Of a stretch of DNA of 64,000 nt, positions 32,232-41,965 are shown piece after piece; the first letter of the stretch is position 1, and every line of letters begins with the position of its first letter. A model generated the notes under the pieces. It saw only the letters and a program-made list of their open reading frames with translations. It searched no databases and was not told the DNA's origin. The stretch is from Burkholderia pseudomultivorans. GTDB lineage: Bacteria > Pseudomonadota > Gammaproteobacteria > Burkholderiales > Burkholderiaceae. The position numbers were made by a program, and so were the translations under genes. Location: the NCBI RefSeq assembly GCF_902499075.1, contig NZ_CABVPP010000018.1:36263-100262 (forward strand), given 5' to 3'.

Positions 32232-33259
32232 TGGCAGGCAAGGCACAAACCCCTGGCGCAATTCCACGCTTTCGTTCGCGCAAGAACGCGGACGGCTCGC
32301 TGCGCTACTACTACGATCACGGCGAGGTGGACGGGCGGCGCATTCTGGAGCCGCTCGGCACTGATCGCGTCGTCGCGCTGCAACGTTGGGCTGAGTTAGA
32401 AGGCTCGCGTGTGCCGTCGTCGGAAACGACACGGCATACGTTCGCCATGCTCGAACAGGCTTACCGCATACGCGAGCTGCCGCAGAAGTCGGCAGCGACG
32501 CAACGCATGTACGACCTGTTCCTGTCCAGGCTCGCTGCTGTCATCGGTGATCGCGAGCTCGACACGCTCACGCCGGCCGACGTCGCGACGATCTGGCGCG
32601 CAACGGCAGAGAAACGCGGCGTCGTAACTGCCAACCGCACGAAAGCCGTGCTGTCGCTTGTCCTGAACTGCGGGCGGCTGTGGGGCATGATGACGATCGC
32701 GAACCCGTGTGCCGGCGTGCGCGGGAAGAAAGAGACCGGGCGTCAGAACGTCCTCATCGACGACGAGCTGTATGCGGCCGTCTACGCCGTGGCTGATCAG
32801 CCGCTGCGCAACGCGATGGACTTGGCCGATCTCTGCGCACAACGCCCCTCGGACGTCTTGCGCGTGCAGCGCTCCAACATCGTGCGGGGCAACCTCATCT
32901 TCCGCACGCAGAAGACGGGCGCATTCGTCACCGTACAAATCACGGGCGAGCTTGCGGCGCTGATCGAGCGCCTGCTCGCCTGGCGTGGTTCGAAGGTCGA
33001 CGTGTCGCCCTACCTGTTGCGCGACGAGGAAGGCTATCCGCTCACGAAAGGCCAACTGCGCTCGCGCTTTGACAAGGCACGCGAGCTGGCCGGCATCGAC
33101 AAGGCGAAATTCCAGTTTCGCGATCTCCGCGCGCGCGGCGTGACACACAAGACGATCGACGAAGGGTTGGAGGCCGGGCAGCGCTTGGCAGGACACAGCG
33201 GACCAGGCATGACGGCGCGATACGTACGCGGGGCACGGCCGGTTAAACCGTCTCGCTGA
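32231..33259 (+). CDS. int: tyrosine recombinase integrase
   Basis: This 342-residue integrase has an N-terminal arm-binding region (RFRSRKNADGSLRYYYDHGE), a SAM-like core-binding domain (about 65-160) and a catalytic domain with R205 (CAQRPSDVL), K228 (RTQKTG), R300 in FRDLRARGVTH, H322 (LAGHSG) and nucleophile Y331 (TARYVRG). The usual H of the H-x-x-R box is R297 here, a change seen in some phage integrases. It is transcribed towards the tRNA-Thr attachment site, 77 bp away. The ATG at 32231 is preferred to a GTG at 32228. Confidence 0.93.
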   Translation: MAGKAQTPGAIPRFRSRKNADGSLRYYYDHGEVDGRRILEPLGTDRVVALQRWAELEGSRVPSSETTRHTFAMLEQAYRIRELPQKSAATQRMYDLFLSRLAAVIGDRELDTLTPADVATIWRATAEKRGVVTANRTKAVLSLVLNCGRLWGMMTIANPCAGVRGKKETGRQNVLIDDELYAAVYAVADQPLRNAMDLADLCAQRPSDVLRVQRSNIVRGNLIFRTQKTGAFVTVQITGELAALIERLLAWRGSKVDVSPYLLRDEEGYPLTKGQLRSRFDKARELAGIDKAKFQFRDLRARGVTHKTIDEGLEAGQRLAGHSGPGMTARYVRGARPVKPSR

Positions 33260-33296
33260 CGCGCATTGGAAACGTGAGGGGGTTATTGGAAACGCG

Positions 33297-33327
33297 AAGG
33301 GGCTACGCAAACATCGCGTAACCCCTT
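33297..33327. terminator. terminator between integrase and tRNA-Thr
   Basis: AAGGGG/CCCCTT and TACGC/GCGTA arms (33297-33308 with 33316-33327, one mismatch) pair around AAACATC. It lies between the convergent integrase and tRNA genes. Confidence 0.7.
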
Positions 33328-33335
33328 GATTTCAT

Positions 33336-33411
<76 letters not shown>

Positions 33412-33430
33412 GTAAGCGCGAGATTCTACC

Positions 33431-33949
33431 TCATTTCACGATCTTGAGGCGAGGTCTGCTGCCGCCTTTCGAACCATCACCGTCGGTTTTCGGCGGCTCG
33501 TCGGCGCCTTCCGAAGGCTCCTCGTTCGCGCCGTTGTCGGCGACCGGCGTCAAACCCGCCGCCGGCGCGCCCGGCTCGTCGCGCGACGCGTCGTCCGCGT
33601 CGTCGAACGCGCCCGAATCCTCGCCCTCGCCCGCCACCGCATCGACCTGGAACGCCATCCCCTGCCCGTTCTCCCGCGCATAGATCGCGAGCACGTTGGC
33701 CACGGGAATCTCGATCTTGTGCGCTTTGCCGGAAAACCGCGCAGTGAACTCGATCCACTCGTTGCCCATCTGCAACTGGCTCGTCGCCTCGAAGCTGATG
33801 TTGAGCACGATCTCGCCGTCACGCACGAACTGACGCGGCACACGCGTCGAGTTGTCGACCCTCACCGCGATATGCGGCGTGTAACCGTTATCGGTGCACC
33901 ACTCGTACAGCGCACGCAGCAAATAAGGCTTCGTTGAAATCTCTTGCAT
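33431..33949 (-). CDS. sspB: ClpXP adaptor SspB
   Basis: This 172-residue protein delivers ssrA-tagged proteins to ClpXP. The folded SspB domain (1-110; STKPYLLRALYEWCTDNGYT, RVPRQFVRDGEIVLNIS) is followed by a long acidic linker and the ClpX-binding tail RPRLKIVK at the very end. The start at 33949 follows GAGGA; the longer open frame (to 33976) is not supported. It sits with sspA as in many proteobacteria. Confidence 0.96.
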   Translation of the reverse strand: MQEISTKPYLLRALYEWCTDNGYTPHIAVRVDNSTRVPRQFVRDGEIVLNISFEATSQLQMGNEWIEFTARFSGKAHKIEIPVANVLAIYARENGQGMAFQVDAVAGEGEDSGAFDDADDASRDEPGAPAAGLTPVADNGANEEPSEGADEPPKTDGDGSKGGSRPRLKIVK

Positions 33950-34020
33950 CACAATCCTCGAACCCGGAGCGGGCATGCGGCCAGCCGCATCGCCCGCTCC
34001 GTCATGCCTTCATTGCATCA

Positions 34021-34632
34021 TCAACGACGCATGACCTTTTCGGACGGCGTCAGTGCTTCGATATACGCCGGACGGCTGAAGATCCGCTCGGCATACTTCA
34101 TCAGCGGCGCGGCGTTCTTCGACAGCTCGATCCCATAGTGATCCAGACGCCACAGCAGCGGCGCGATCGCGACGTCGAGCATCGAGAACTCTTCGCCGAG
34201 CATGTACTTGTTCTTCACGAAGATCGGCGCGAGCTGCGTCAGGCGATCGCGAATCGCGAGGCGCGCCTTCTCGTGGTTCTTCTCCGCCGCCTTGCCCTTC
34301 TCGTTCTCGAGCGTGCTGACGTGAACGAACAGCTCCTTCTCGAAGTTGAGCAGGAACAGGCGCGCGCGCGCACGCTGCACCGGGTCGGCCGGCATCAGTT
34401 GCGGATGCGGGAAGCGCTCGTCGATGTACTCGTTGATGATGTTCGATTCGTACAGGATCAGGTCGCGCTCGACCAGAATCGGCACCTGACCGTACGGGTT
34501 CATCACCGAAATGTCTTCCGGCTTGTTGAACAGGTCGACGTCACGGATTTCGAAGTCCATGCCCTTCTCGAACAGCACCAGCCGGCAACGCTGGGAGAAC
34601 GGGCAAGTTGTGCCGGAATACAGAACCATCAT
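34021..34632 (-). CDS. sspA: stringent starvation protein A
   Basis: This 203-residue GST-fold protein binds RNA polymerase and affects stationary-phase transcription. The thioredoxin-like part has SGTTCPFSQRCRLVLFEKG and NPYGQVPILVERD; the helical part has LGEEFSMLDVAIAPLLWRLD. The PHPQLMP segment is the SspA surface patch. It is followed by sspB after about 70 bp. Confidence 0.95.
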   Translation of the reverse strand: MMVLYSGTTCPFSQRCRLVLFEKGMDFEIRDVDLFNKPEDISVMNPYGQVPILVERDLILYESNIINEYIDERFPHPQLMPADPVQRARARLFLLNFEKELFVHVSTLENEKGKAAEKNHEKARLAIRDRLTQLAPIFVKNKYMLGEEFSMLDVAIAPLLWRLDHYGIELSKNAAPLMKYAERIFSRPAYIEALTPSEKVMRR

Positions 34633-34725
34633 GTTTGCGTTTCCTCAAAAAAGCCGAGGGCCGGCGCGCGGCGAAACCCCTTCGCGGGCTCCACGTTGCG
34701 CCGGCCCCACGCCGGTCAGGCGTGA

Positions 34726-35484
34726 TTACTTGATATCTTTCCAGTACGCGGCGTTCAGCCGCCAGGCCAGGAAAGTCAGGACGCCGAGAAAGATCAGCAC
34801 CCATACGCCGAGGCGTTTGCGGGTCTGCTGGGCCGGCTCGGACATCCATGTCATGTACGCCACCAGGTCGGCAACGGCAGCATCATAATCCACCGCGGAC
34901 AGCGTCCCCGGTGTGACCTGCTGGAAGCCGACGAGCGTACGAACCTTCTCGCCCGTCTCCTCGTCCGTCTTTTCTTCGAATTTGGCGGTGCGCTGCCCCT
35001 GCAGCTGCCACAGTACATGGGGCATGCCGACGTTCTCGAACACCGCGTTGTTCCAGCCGGTCGGCCGCGTATCATCGCGATAGAAGCTGCGCAGATACGT
35101 ATACAGCCAGTCGCGGCCGCGCGCGCGCTCTTCGACCGACAGGTCGGGCGGCGACGTGCCGAGCCAGTTCTTCGCGTCTTCGGGCCGCATCGCGACGGAC
35201 ATCGTGTTGCCGACCTTGTCGGTCGTAAACAGGAGATTCTTTTCGATCTCCTTCTGGGATATGCCCAGATCCGTCAGACGGTTGTAGCGCATCAGGTTCG
35301 CGCTGTGGCAGTTCAGGCAATAGTTTACAAACAATTGCGCGCCGTGCTGAAGCGAAACGAGATTTTCCGTGTTATCGGGCGCCCGGTCGAGCGGAAAATT
35401 ACCCTCCGCCGATGCGACCGGCGCGGCCAGCAGCGCACACGCGGTCGCCCCGATCAGCGCGAGCATCGAAAGCAGTTTCTTCAT
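34726..35484 (-). CDS. petC: cytochrome c1 of the bc1 complex
   Basis: This 252-residue protein is the haem c subunit of ubiquinol-cytochrome c reductase. It has a signal peptide ending ASA-E (1-27), haem site C56-LN-C59-H60, RYNRLTDLG and GFQQVTPGTLSAVDYD landmarks, and a C-terminal membrane anchor (about 228-246). It is the last gene of petA-petB-petC. Confidence 0.96.
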   Translation of the reverse strand: MKKLLSMLALIGATACALLAAPVASAEGNFPLDRAPDNTENLVSLQHGAQLFVNYCLNCHSANLMRYNRLTDLGISQKEIEKNLLFTTDKVGNTMSVAMRPEDAKNWLGTSPPDLSVEERARGRDWLYTYLRSFYRDDTRPTGWNNAVFENVGMPHVLWQLQGQRTAKFEEKTDEETGEKVRTLVGFQQVTPGTLSAVDYDAAVADLVAYMTWMSEPAQQTRKRLGVWVLIFLGVLTFLAWRLNAAYWKDIK

Positions 35485-35505
35485 GTCGTTCTCTCCTCGC
35501 TCACG

Positions 35506-36885
35506 TTAATGGGGCTTGAAGCGCACCCGTTCCGGCGGCTGCTTGAACGTGCCAAGCGGCGTCCAGACCGGCATGCCGAGGAAAAACGCGAAGTAGATCA
35601 GCGCGCAGCCCTGCGCGATCAGCGTCGCGGCCGGCGATGGCGGCCGCGTGCCGAGGAACGCGAGGGTCAGGAACGCGGCGACGAAGATCCCGAGGAACAC
35701 CTTGTGGAACAGCGGCCGGTAGCGGATCGACTTCACCGGGCTGCGGTCGAGCCACGGCAGGAAGAACAGCGTGATCACCGCCGAGCCCATCACCACGACG
35801 CCCCAGAACTTCGACTCCGTCAGGTACATGAACACGACGATCGCGACGGCCAGCACCGGCAGCCCGACCTTCCACTTGCCGCGCGCGCGCAGCAGCGCGA
35901 GCACGCCGAGCAGCGCGATCACGATCATCAGCACGATCTTGAACGGGTCGGTGGTCGCGCGCAGCATCGCGTAGAACGCGGTGAAGTACCACACCGGCGC
36001 GATCTCGGGCGGCGTCTGCAGCGGGTTCGCCGGCACGAAGTTGTTCGCCTCGAGGAAGTAGCCGCCCATCTCCGGCGCGAAGAACACGATCAGCGCGAAC
36101 ACGATCAGGAACACGCATACACCGAGGAAGTCGTGCACCGAGTAGTACGGATGGAACGGGATGCCGTCGAGCGGCACGCCGTTCGCGTCCTTCTTCGCCT
36201 TGATCTCGATGCCGTCCGGGTTGTTCGACCCCACCTCGTGCAGCGCGACGAGGTGCGCGATCACGAGGCCGACCAGCACCAGCGGAATCGCGATCACGTG
36301 GAACGCGAAGAAGCGGTTCAGCGTGACGTCGGACACCACGTAGTCGCCGCGAATCCACAGCGACAGGTCCGGGCCGACGAACGGGATCGCGGAGAACAGG
36401 TTGACGATCACCTGCGCGCCCCAGAACGACATCTGGCCCCACGGCAGCAGGTAGCCGAAGAACGCCTCGGCCATCAGGCACAGGAAGATCGCGCAGCCGA
36501 AGATCCACACGAGCTCGCGCGGCTTGCGGTACGACCCGTAAAGCAGCCCGCGGAACATGTGCAGATACACGACGACGAAGAACATCGACGCGCCCGTCGA
36601 GTGCATGTAGCGGATCAGCCAGCCCCACGGCACCTCGCGCATGATGTACTCGACCGACGCGAACGCGAGCGTCGAGTCGGGCTTGTAGTTCATCGTCAGG
36701 AAGATGCCGGTGACGATCTGGTTGACGAGCACCAGCAGCGCGAGCGAGCCGAAGAAGTACCAGAAGTTGAAGTTCTTCGGCGCGTAGTATTCGGAAACGT
36801 GCTTTTTCCAGGTGGACGTGAGCGGGAAGCGCTGGTCGATCCAGCCGGTAAGACCTGTCGTGGAGACTTCCTTGTTGTCGGCCAT
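35506..36885 (-). CDS. petB: cytochrome b of the bc1 complex
   Basis: This 459-residue eight-span protein carries haems bL and bH and the quinone sites. Landmarks are GWLIRYMHSTGASMFFVVVY with haem-ligand histidines, GYLLPWGQMSFWGAQV, and the Qo motif PVWYF replacing PEWY at about 290. The ATG overlaps the petA stop (ATGA). Confidence 0.97.
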   Translation of the reverse strand: MADNKEVSTTGLTGWIDQRFPLTSTWKKHVSEYYAPKNFNFWYFFGSLALLVLVNQIVTGIFLTMNYKPDSTLAFASVEYIMREVPWGWLIRYMHSTGASMFFVVVYLHMFRGLLYGSYRKPRELVWIFGCAIFLCLMAEAFFGYLLPWGQMSFWGAQVIVNLFSAIPFVGPDLSLWIRGDYVVSDVTLNRFFAFHVIAIPLVLVGLVIAHLVALHEVGSNNPDGIEIKAKKDANGVPLDGIPFHPYYSVHDFLGVCVFLIVFALIVFFAPEMGGYFLEANNFVPANPLQTPPEIAPVWYFTAFYAMLRATTDPFKIVLMIVIALLGVLALLRARGKWKVGLPVLAVAIVVFMYLTESKFWGVVVMGSAVITLFFLPWLDRSPVKSIRYRPLFHKVFLGIFVAAFLTLAFLGTRPPSPAATLIAQGCALIYFAFFLGMPVWTPLGTFKQPPERVRFKPH

Positions 36886-37505
36886 CACGCTTCTCCTTTC
36901 TCGTCCTTGCCGATCACGAGGGTCGTCGCCGACGTGAACATGTAGGGCGGGATGTCGAGATTCTGGGGCGCCGGCTTGTTCTTGAACACGCGGCCGGCGA
37001 GGTCGTAGGTCGAACCGTGGCACGGGCACAGGAAACCGCCCGGCCAGTCGTCCGGCAGGTTCGGCTGCGGACCCGGCGTGAAGCGCTGGCTTGGCGTGCA
37101 GCCGAGGTGCGTGCACACGGCCATCACGACGAGGATGTTCTTGCGGTCGGTGCGCGAGCGATATTCGTTCGCGCAATACGCGGGCAGCGGCATCGAATAC
37201 GGGGATTTCGTGGTCGGATCGGCCACTTCCTTGTCGGCCTTGACCACGTCGGCCAGCATGTCGTCGGTGCGGTTCAGGATCCACACCGGCTTGCCGCGCC
37301 ACGGCACGGTGACCATCTCGCCGGGCTTCAGGCCGCTGATGTCGACCTCCACCGGTGCACCGGCCGCTTTGGCTTTCGCGGACGGCGCGAGCGACGCCGC
37401 GAAAGGTATGACGGTGGCGACGCCTCCTACGCCACCTGCTACGGATGTCGCAATCAGCCAGGTACGGCGGCCGCTGTCGACGCGTTTCTCTTCCTTGTCT
37501 CGCAT
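36885..37505 (-). CDS. petA: Rieske iron-sulphur protein of the bc1 complex
   Basis: This 206-residue protein has a twin-arginine-type N-terminus (GRRTWLIATSVAGGVGG) that anchors it in the membrane. The [2Fe-2S] ligands are C131-T-H133 with C136 and C160-P-C162-H163. An in-frame start at 37583 would add 26 residues; MRDKEEKR is the usual family start. First gene of the pet operon. Confidence 0.95.
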   Translation of the reverse strand: MRDKEEKRVDSGRRTWLIATSVAGGVGGVATVIPFAASLAPSAKAKAAGAPVEVDISGLKPGEMVTVPWRGKPVWILNRTDDMLADVVKADKEVADPTTKSPYSMPLPAYCANEYRSRTDRKNILVVMAVCTHLGCTPSQRFTPGPQPNLPDDWPGGFLCPCHGSTYDLAGRVFKNKPAPQNLDIPPYMFTSATTLVIGKDEKGEA

Positions 37506-37722
37506 CACACGCCCCACTTCTGAGTTGGATTTTCCGTCACGACTTTCCATTCCGCCGCTAGTTTGCGCGAATGGAGTCGCCATTTACAAGGCCCGACGCC
37601 AAAAATCCCTTCGAAGTGATTGATAGTTAAGGGTTTTCCCCCACTATAGGAGCGGTTAAATCATTCAACTTTTAAGCATGCGCTCCATTGCGAGATTTCG
37701 ATGCGCTGCCGCAATCGCACCT

Positions 37723-38469
37723 TCAGACCGGATTGTGAATGTCGATAAAAAGGTGTTCGAGATCGAATTGCTCGGACAAATGGGCGCCGAGCGCCTGGAT
37801 TCCGTAGCGTTCGGTCGCATGGTGCCCCGCCGCAACGAACGCGACGCCGCTCTCGGCCGCCATGTGCGTCACGTATTCGGACACCTCGCCGGTCAGGAAC
37901 ACGTCCGCGCCGGCGTCGATCGCCGCGTCGAAATAGCTCTGCGCAGCGCCCGTGCACCATGCGATGCGGCGCAGTTGCTGGTCGGGATCGCCGAGCACGA
38001 GCGGCGTGCGGCCGAGCGTGCGCTCGACCTTCGCGACGAAGTGCTCGAGCGTGACCGGCATCGGCAGCGTCGCCATCCAGCCGAGGTCGCCTTCGCCGAA
38101 ACGCTGCTCGCCGATCAGGCCCAGCTTCTCGCCGAGCTGCGCGTTGTTGCCGAATTCGGGATGCGCGTCGAGCGGCAGATGAAACGCGAACAGGTTCAGG
38201 TCGTTCGCGAGCAGCAGCTTCAGGCGCTGGTATTTGCGGCCGGTGATCTGCGGCGCCTCGTTGCGCCAGAAATAGCCGTGATGGACCAGCACCGCATCCG
38301 CGCCCCATTCGAGCGCGGCTTCGAGAAACGCGACCGAGGCCGTCACGCCGGTCGCGATCCTGTCGATCTTGCGACGCCCCTCGACCTGCAGGCCGTTCGG
38401 GCAATAGTCCTTGAAGCGCGCGGTTTCAAGGGTATTGTTCAAGTACAATTCAAGTTCGATCCGATCCAT
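37723..38469 (-). CDS. NIF3-family protein (GTP cyclohydrolase I type 2-like)
   Basis: This 248-residue protein has family metal-binding motifs: [11 protein letters not shown] (HHG), [20 protein letters not shown] and, near the end, the [12 protein letters not shown] motif. It forms toroidal hexamers with a dinuclear metal site in relatives; its physiological reaction is unsettled. The ATG at 38469 is 21 bp from the divergent protease start. Confidence 0.94.
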   Translation of the reverse strand: MDRIELELYLNNTLETARFKDYCPNGLQVEGRRKIDRIATGVTASVAFLEAALEWGADAVLVHHGYFWRNEAPQITGRKYQRLKLLLANDLNLFAFHLPLDAHPEFGNNAQLGEKLGLIGEQRFGEGDLGWMATLPMPVTLEHFVAKVERTLGRTPLVLGDPDQQLRRIAWCTGAAQSYFDAAIDAGADVFLTGEVSEYVTHMAAESGVAFVAAGHHATERYGIQALGAHLSEQFDLEHLFIDIHNPV

Positions 38470-38490
38470 ATAAACCTCTAGTCCATTCAG

Positions 38491-39696
38491 ATGCTTAGAC
38501 GCTTCTGGCTGTTCTTCGCGCAGGCAGTCACGGTGCTGCTCGCGCTGATGTTCATTGTCGTCACGCTCAAGCCGCAGTGGCTGCAACGGCAGGGACAGCT
38601 CGGCAAGCAGCTCGCGACGCCGATCGTTGCGCTGCGCCAGGTCGCGCCGGGTATCGGCGGCGCGCCGGCGACCACGTCGTATGCCGACGCCGCGCAGAAG
38701 GCGATGCCGGCCGTCGTCAACGTGTTCTCCAGCAAGGACGGCTCGCTGCCGCCCGACCCGCGCGCGAAGGATCCGCTGTTCCGCTACTTCTTCGGCGACC
38801 GCAATACCCGCAAGCAGCAGGACGAGCCCGCGGCCAACCTCGGCTCGGGCGTTATCGTGAGCCCGGAAGGTTACATTCTAACGAACCAGCACGTCGTGGA
38901 CGGCGCCGACCAGATCGAAGTCGCGCTCGCCGACGGCCGCACGGCCACCGCGAAGGTGATCGGCAGCGATCCGGAAACCGATCTGGCCGTGCTGAAGATC
39001 AACATGACGAACCTGCCGACGATCACGCTCGGCCGCTCCGACCAGTCGCGCGTCGGCGACGTCGTGCTGGCGATCGGCAACCCGTTCGGCGTCGGCCAGA
39101 CGGTCACGATGGGGATCATCAGCGCGCTCGGCCGCAACCACCTCGGCATCAACACGTTCGAGAACTTCATCCAGACCGACGCGCCGATCAATCCCGGCAA
39201 CTCGGGCGGCGCGCTCGTCGACGTGAACGGCAACCTGCTCGGCATCAACACGGCGATCTACTCGCGCTCGGGCGGCTCGCTCGGCATCGGCTTCGCGATT
39301 CCCGTATCGACCGCCCGCACGGTGCTCGAAAGCATCATCACGTCGGGCTCGGTCACGCGCGGCTGGATCGGCGTCGAGCCGCAGGACGTCACGCCGGAAA
39401 TCGCCGAGTCGTTCGGGCTTCAGCAGAAGTCGGGAGCGATCGTCGCGGGCGTGCTGCAGGGCGGCCCGGCCGACAAGGCCGGCATCAAGCCGGGCGACAT
39501 CCTGGTGACGGTCAACGGCGAGGAGATCACCGATACGACCAAGCTGCTGAACACCGTCGCGCAGATCAAGCCGGGCACGCCGACCAAGGTGCATGTGGTG
39601 CGCAAGGGCAAGGAGTTCGACGTGAACGTCGTGATCGGCAAGCGCCCGCCGCCGCCGAAGCAGGCGCTCGACGACCAGGACAGCGACAGCGAGTGA
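38491..39696 (+). CDS. HtrA/DegS-like serine protease with one PDZ domain
   Basis: This 401-residue envelope protease has an N-terminal membrane anchor (about 9-27), a trypsin-like domain with H134 (TNQHVV), D164 (ETDLAVL) and S238 (GNSGGAL), and a single PDZ domain (about 292-385). The single PDZ and the anchor fit DegS rather than DegP. It may act in periplasmic stress sensing. It is transcribed opposite to its neighbours and ends at a strong terminator. Confidence 0.94.
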   Translation: MLRRFWLFFAQAVTVLLALMFIVVTLKPQWLQRQGQLGKQLATPIVALRQVAPGIGGAPATTSYADAAQKAMPAVVNVFSSKDGSLPPDPRAKDPLFRYFFGDRNTRKQQDEPAANLGSGVIVSPEGYILTNQHVVDGADQIEVALADGRTATAKVIGSDPETDLAVLKINMTNLPTITLGRSDQSRVGDVVLAIGNPFGVGQTVTMGIISALGRNHLGINTFENFIQTDAPINPGNSGGALVDVNGNLLGINTAIYSRSGGSLGIGFAIPVSTARTVLESIITSGSVTRGWIGVEPQDVTPEIAESFGLQQKSGAIVAGVLQGGPADKAGIKPGDILVTVNGEEITDTTKLLNTVAQIKPGTPTKVHVVRKGKEFDVNVVIGKRPPPPKQALDDQDSDSE

Positions 39697-39730
39697 CGCC
39701 GGCCCGGCCGGCCGCACGCTGGCAACGCAG

Positions 39731-39770
39731 AAAGCAGAAAGGGCAGCCGGTCGGCTGCCCTTTCTGCTTT
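39731..39770. terminator. bidirectional terminator between protease and tatC
   Basis: AAAGCAGAAAGGGCAGCC (39731-39748) and its perfect complement (39753-39770) form an 18-bp stem with a 4-base loop, A-rich and T-rich at the two sides. It serves the convergent protease and tat operon ends. Confidence 0.93.
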
Positions 39771-39860
39771 ATGGCGATCCGAGGCCGGTGCGTCGATCGG
39801 AAATCGGCGGTGTGCCGCCGCCGCGCGGCCGGCTGTCCGCGGCCTCGCCGGCCGCCCGCC

Positions 39861-40646
39861 TCACCCGGCGGCGCCGTCCTTCTGCGCATCGGCCTCTTCG
39901 GTCGGCTTCGGCACGAAGAAGCGCGCGGCGAGGATCCCGGCCTCGTACAACACGACGAGCGGCAGCGCGAGCATCAGCTGCGAGAACACGTCCGGCGGCG
40001 TGACGACCGCCGCGACGACGAACGCGCCGACGATCACGTACGGGCGAATCTCCTTCAGCTTCTTCACCGTCAGCACGCCCATCCGCACCAGCAGCACGAC
40101 GACGATCGGCACCTCGAACGTGACGCCGAACGCGATGAACATCCCGAGCACAAAGCTCAGGTAATTGTCGATGTCGGTCGACATCTCCGCGCCGAGCGGC
40201 GCGTTGTAGTGCGCCATCACGCGGAAGATCGTCGGGAACACGAGGAAGTACGCGAACGCCATCCCGCACAGGAAAAGGAAGTAGCTGCTGCCGACGAGCG
40301 GTGCGACGAGCCGCTTCTCGTGCTGGTACAAGCCGGGCGCAACGAACGCCCAGATCTGGTACAGCACGACCGGCAGCGCGATCACGAGCGCGACGAGCAT
40401 CGTGACCTTCATCGGCACGAAGAACGAGCCGGTGACGTCGGTGACGATCATCTTGCCGCCCTTCGGCAGGTTCTCCATCAGCGGCCGCGCGAGCAGCCGG
40501 AAGATGTCGGGCGCCCAGTAGACGAGCCCGAGGAACACGACGATCACCGACAGCCCCGCGCGGATGATGCGGTCGCGAAGCTCGACGAGATGGGAAATGA
40601 AGGTTTCTTCCGGACCTTCGTCCGGATTCTGCTGGGGGTCGCTCAC
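39861..40646 (-). CDS. tatC: twin-arginine translocase subunit TatC
   Basis: This 261-residue six-span protein recognises twin-arginine signal peptides. It has FISHLVELRDRIIRAG, the first-loop motif region, PVVLYQIWAFVAPGLYQHEK and FGVTFEVPIVVVLLVRMG. The start is a GTG at 40646 (VSDPQQNPDEG), preceded by CGAGGG. It is last of tatA-tatB-tatC. Confidence 0.96.
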   Translation of the reverse strand: MSDPQQNPDEGPEETFISHLVELRDRIIRAGLSVIVVFLGLVYWAPDIFRLLARPLMENLPKGGKMIVTDVTGSFFVPMKVTMLVALVIALPVVLYQIWAFVAPGLYQHEKRLVAPLVGSSYFLFLCGMAFAYFLVFPTIFRVMAHYNAPLGAEMSTDIDNYLSFVLGMFIAFGVTFEVPIVVVLLVRMGVLTVKKLKEIRPYVIVGAFVVAAVVTPPDVFSQLMLALPLVVLYEAGILAARFFVPKPTEEADAQKDGAAG

Positions 40647-40687
40647 ACCGGCCCTCGGTAGGATTGACGAGCGCGCATGCGCACGGC

Positions 40688-41221
40688 TCAGAAGAAGCGC
40701 GTCGGCCGGCGCAGGCTGGCCGGCTGATGGCGCGCGACGCGCGCCGCGCCCGACTGCACGTGCGTGCGGCGGGTGGTGGCGCGCTTGTACCAGACCGGCG
40801 TCGCCGCCTGCTTCACGCGCCAGTTGCGACGCTTCGGCGTCAGCGCGATGCTGCTGCCGCGCCACGCCGGTGCAGCGGGCGAACCGGAATCGGACGTGCC
40901 GGACGTGCCGCCGGCCGCATCATGCAGGCCGCCGACCGTCGACTGCCACGCGTCGTTCAGGTCCTTCTCATGCTCGCGCAGGTTGTCGTGAATCGTCGTC
41001 TCGACATTGCGCGCGGCCGCCTCGAAATCGGTCTTCATCGTGCGCAGCGCATCGAGTTCGATTTCGCGCGAGACCTCGGCCTTCACGTCGTTGATATACC
41101 GCTGCGCGCGGCCGAACAGCGCGCCTGCCGTGCGCGCGACGCGCGGCAGGCGCTCGGGGCCGAGCACCACGAGCGCGACGACGCCGATCAGCGCCATCTT
41201 CGAAAGACCGAGATCCAGCAT
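40688..41221 (-). CDS. tatB: twin-arginine translocase subunit TatB
   Basis: This 177-residue protein has the short N-terminal span (LGLSKMALIGVVALVVLGPE with the LGPERLP hinge) and a long amphipathic helix (ARTAGALFGRAQRYINDVKA), then a low-complexity basic tail. It forms the receptor complex with TatC. Confidence 0.95.
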   Translation of the reverse strand: MLDLGLSKMALIGVVALVVLGPERLPRVARTAGALFGRAQRYINDVKAEVSREIELDALRTMKTDFEAAARNVETTIHDNLREHEKDLNDAWQSTVGGLHDAAGGTSGTSDSGSPAAPAWRGSSIALTPKRRNWRVKQAATPVWYKRATTRRTHVQSGAARVARHQPASLRRPTRFF

Positions 41222-41247
41222 CGGGGAGGCCTGTCAGCGCGCGGGCG

Positions 41248-41478
41248 TTACGCCTTGTTCGAATCGGAACGCGTCGTTTCCTTCGCGTTGACGTCCACCG
41301 TGCCCGAACGCGGCAGCTGTTGCGCGTCCGCCGGCGCATCGCCTTCCTTCATGCCGTCCTTGAAGCCCTTCACGGCACTGCCGAGATCGTTGCCGATGTT
41401 GCGCAGCTTCTTCGTGCCGAAAACCAGCGCGACGATCAGCAGCACGATCAGCCAGTGCCAAATGCTCAATCCACCCAT
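41248..41478 (-). CDS. tatA: twin-arginine translocase subunit TatA
   Basis: This 76-residue pore-forming subunit has one span ([20 protein letters not shown]) with the [10 protein letters not shown] hinge and amphipathic helix. The ATG at 41478 gives the conserved MGGLSIWHW start. It precedes tatB by 26 bp. Confidence 0.96.
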   Translation of the reverse strand: MGGLSIWHWLIVLLIVALVFGTKKLRNIGNDLGSAVKGFKDGMKEGDAPADAQQLPRSGTVDVNAKETTRSDSNKA

Positions 41479-41571
41479 GATGAAACCTCTCCTCAACCAC
41501 GCCGCGTCGCGGCGCAAATCGCCGGCGATGCGCCGGCTTCGACTATCGATGCGGGACAACGCCCCGCGCCA

Positions 41572-41937
41572 TCAACCCATCCGCTGCCACGGGCGCGGAC
41601 CGGCCAGGATATGCGCGTGCAGGTGGTACACCTCCTGCCCGCCGCCCGGGCCCGTATTGATCACCGTGCGGAAACCCGTTTCGCCGCCCGTATACGCGAC
41701 GCCGAGCTGGTCGGCCAGACGCGCGACGAGCACCATCATCCGGCCCAGCATCGGCGCATCGTCCGCGCTCGCCGCCGACAGCGTCGGCAGGTGCCGGCGC
41801 GGAATCACGAGCACGTGCGTGTCGGCCGCCGGGCGGATGTCGCGGAACGCGACGAATTCGTCGTCCTCGTGCACTTTCGTGCTCGGGATTTCGCCTGCCG
41901 CGATCTTGCAGAACAGGCAATTCGGATCGTGACTCAT
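41572..41937 (-). CDS. HIT-family nucleotide hydrolase (HinT-like)
   Basis: This 121-residue protein has a C-x2-C zinc pair (NCLFCKIAAGEIPS) and the histidine triad HLHAHIL before the C-terminus, typical of HinT purine phosphoramidases. It begins MSHDPN; upstream sequence in frame belongs to the preceding gene. Confidence 0.94.
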   Translation of the reverse strand: MSHDPNCLFCKIAAGEIPSTKVHEDDEFVAFRDIRPAADTHVLVIPRRHLPTLSAASADDAPMLGRMMVLVARLADQLGVAYTGGETGFRTVINTGPGGGQEVYHLHAHILAGPRPWQRMG

Positions 41938-41965
41938 GTTGCTCCTGCCGGTGCCCACGCCGCAG

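Noticed and set aside
35017-36945. 642-codon rightward open frame over petC and petB
   Set aside because: It is antisense to cytochrome genes with haem motifs; composition is Arg/Glu/His-rich with no fold signals.
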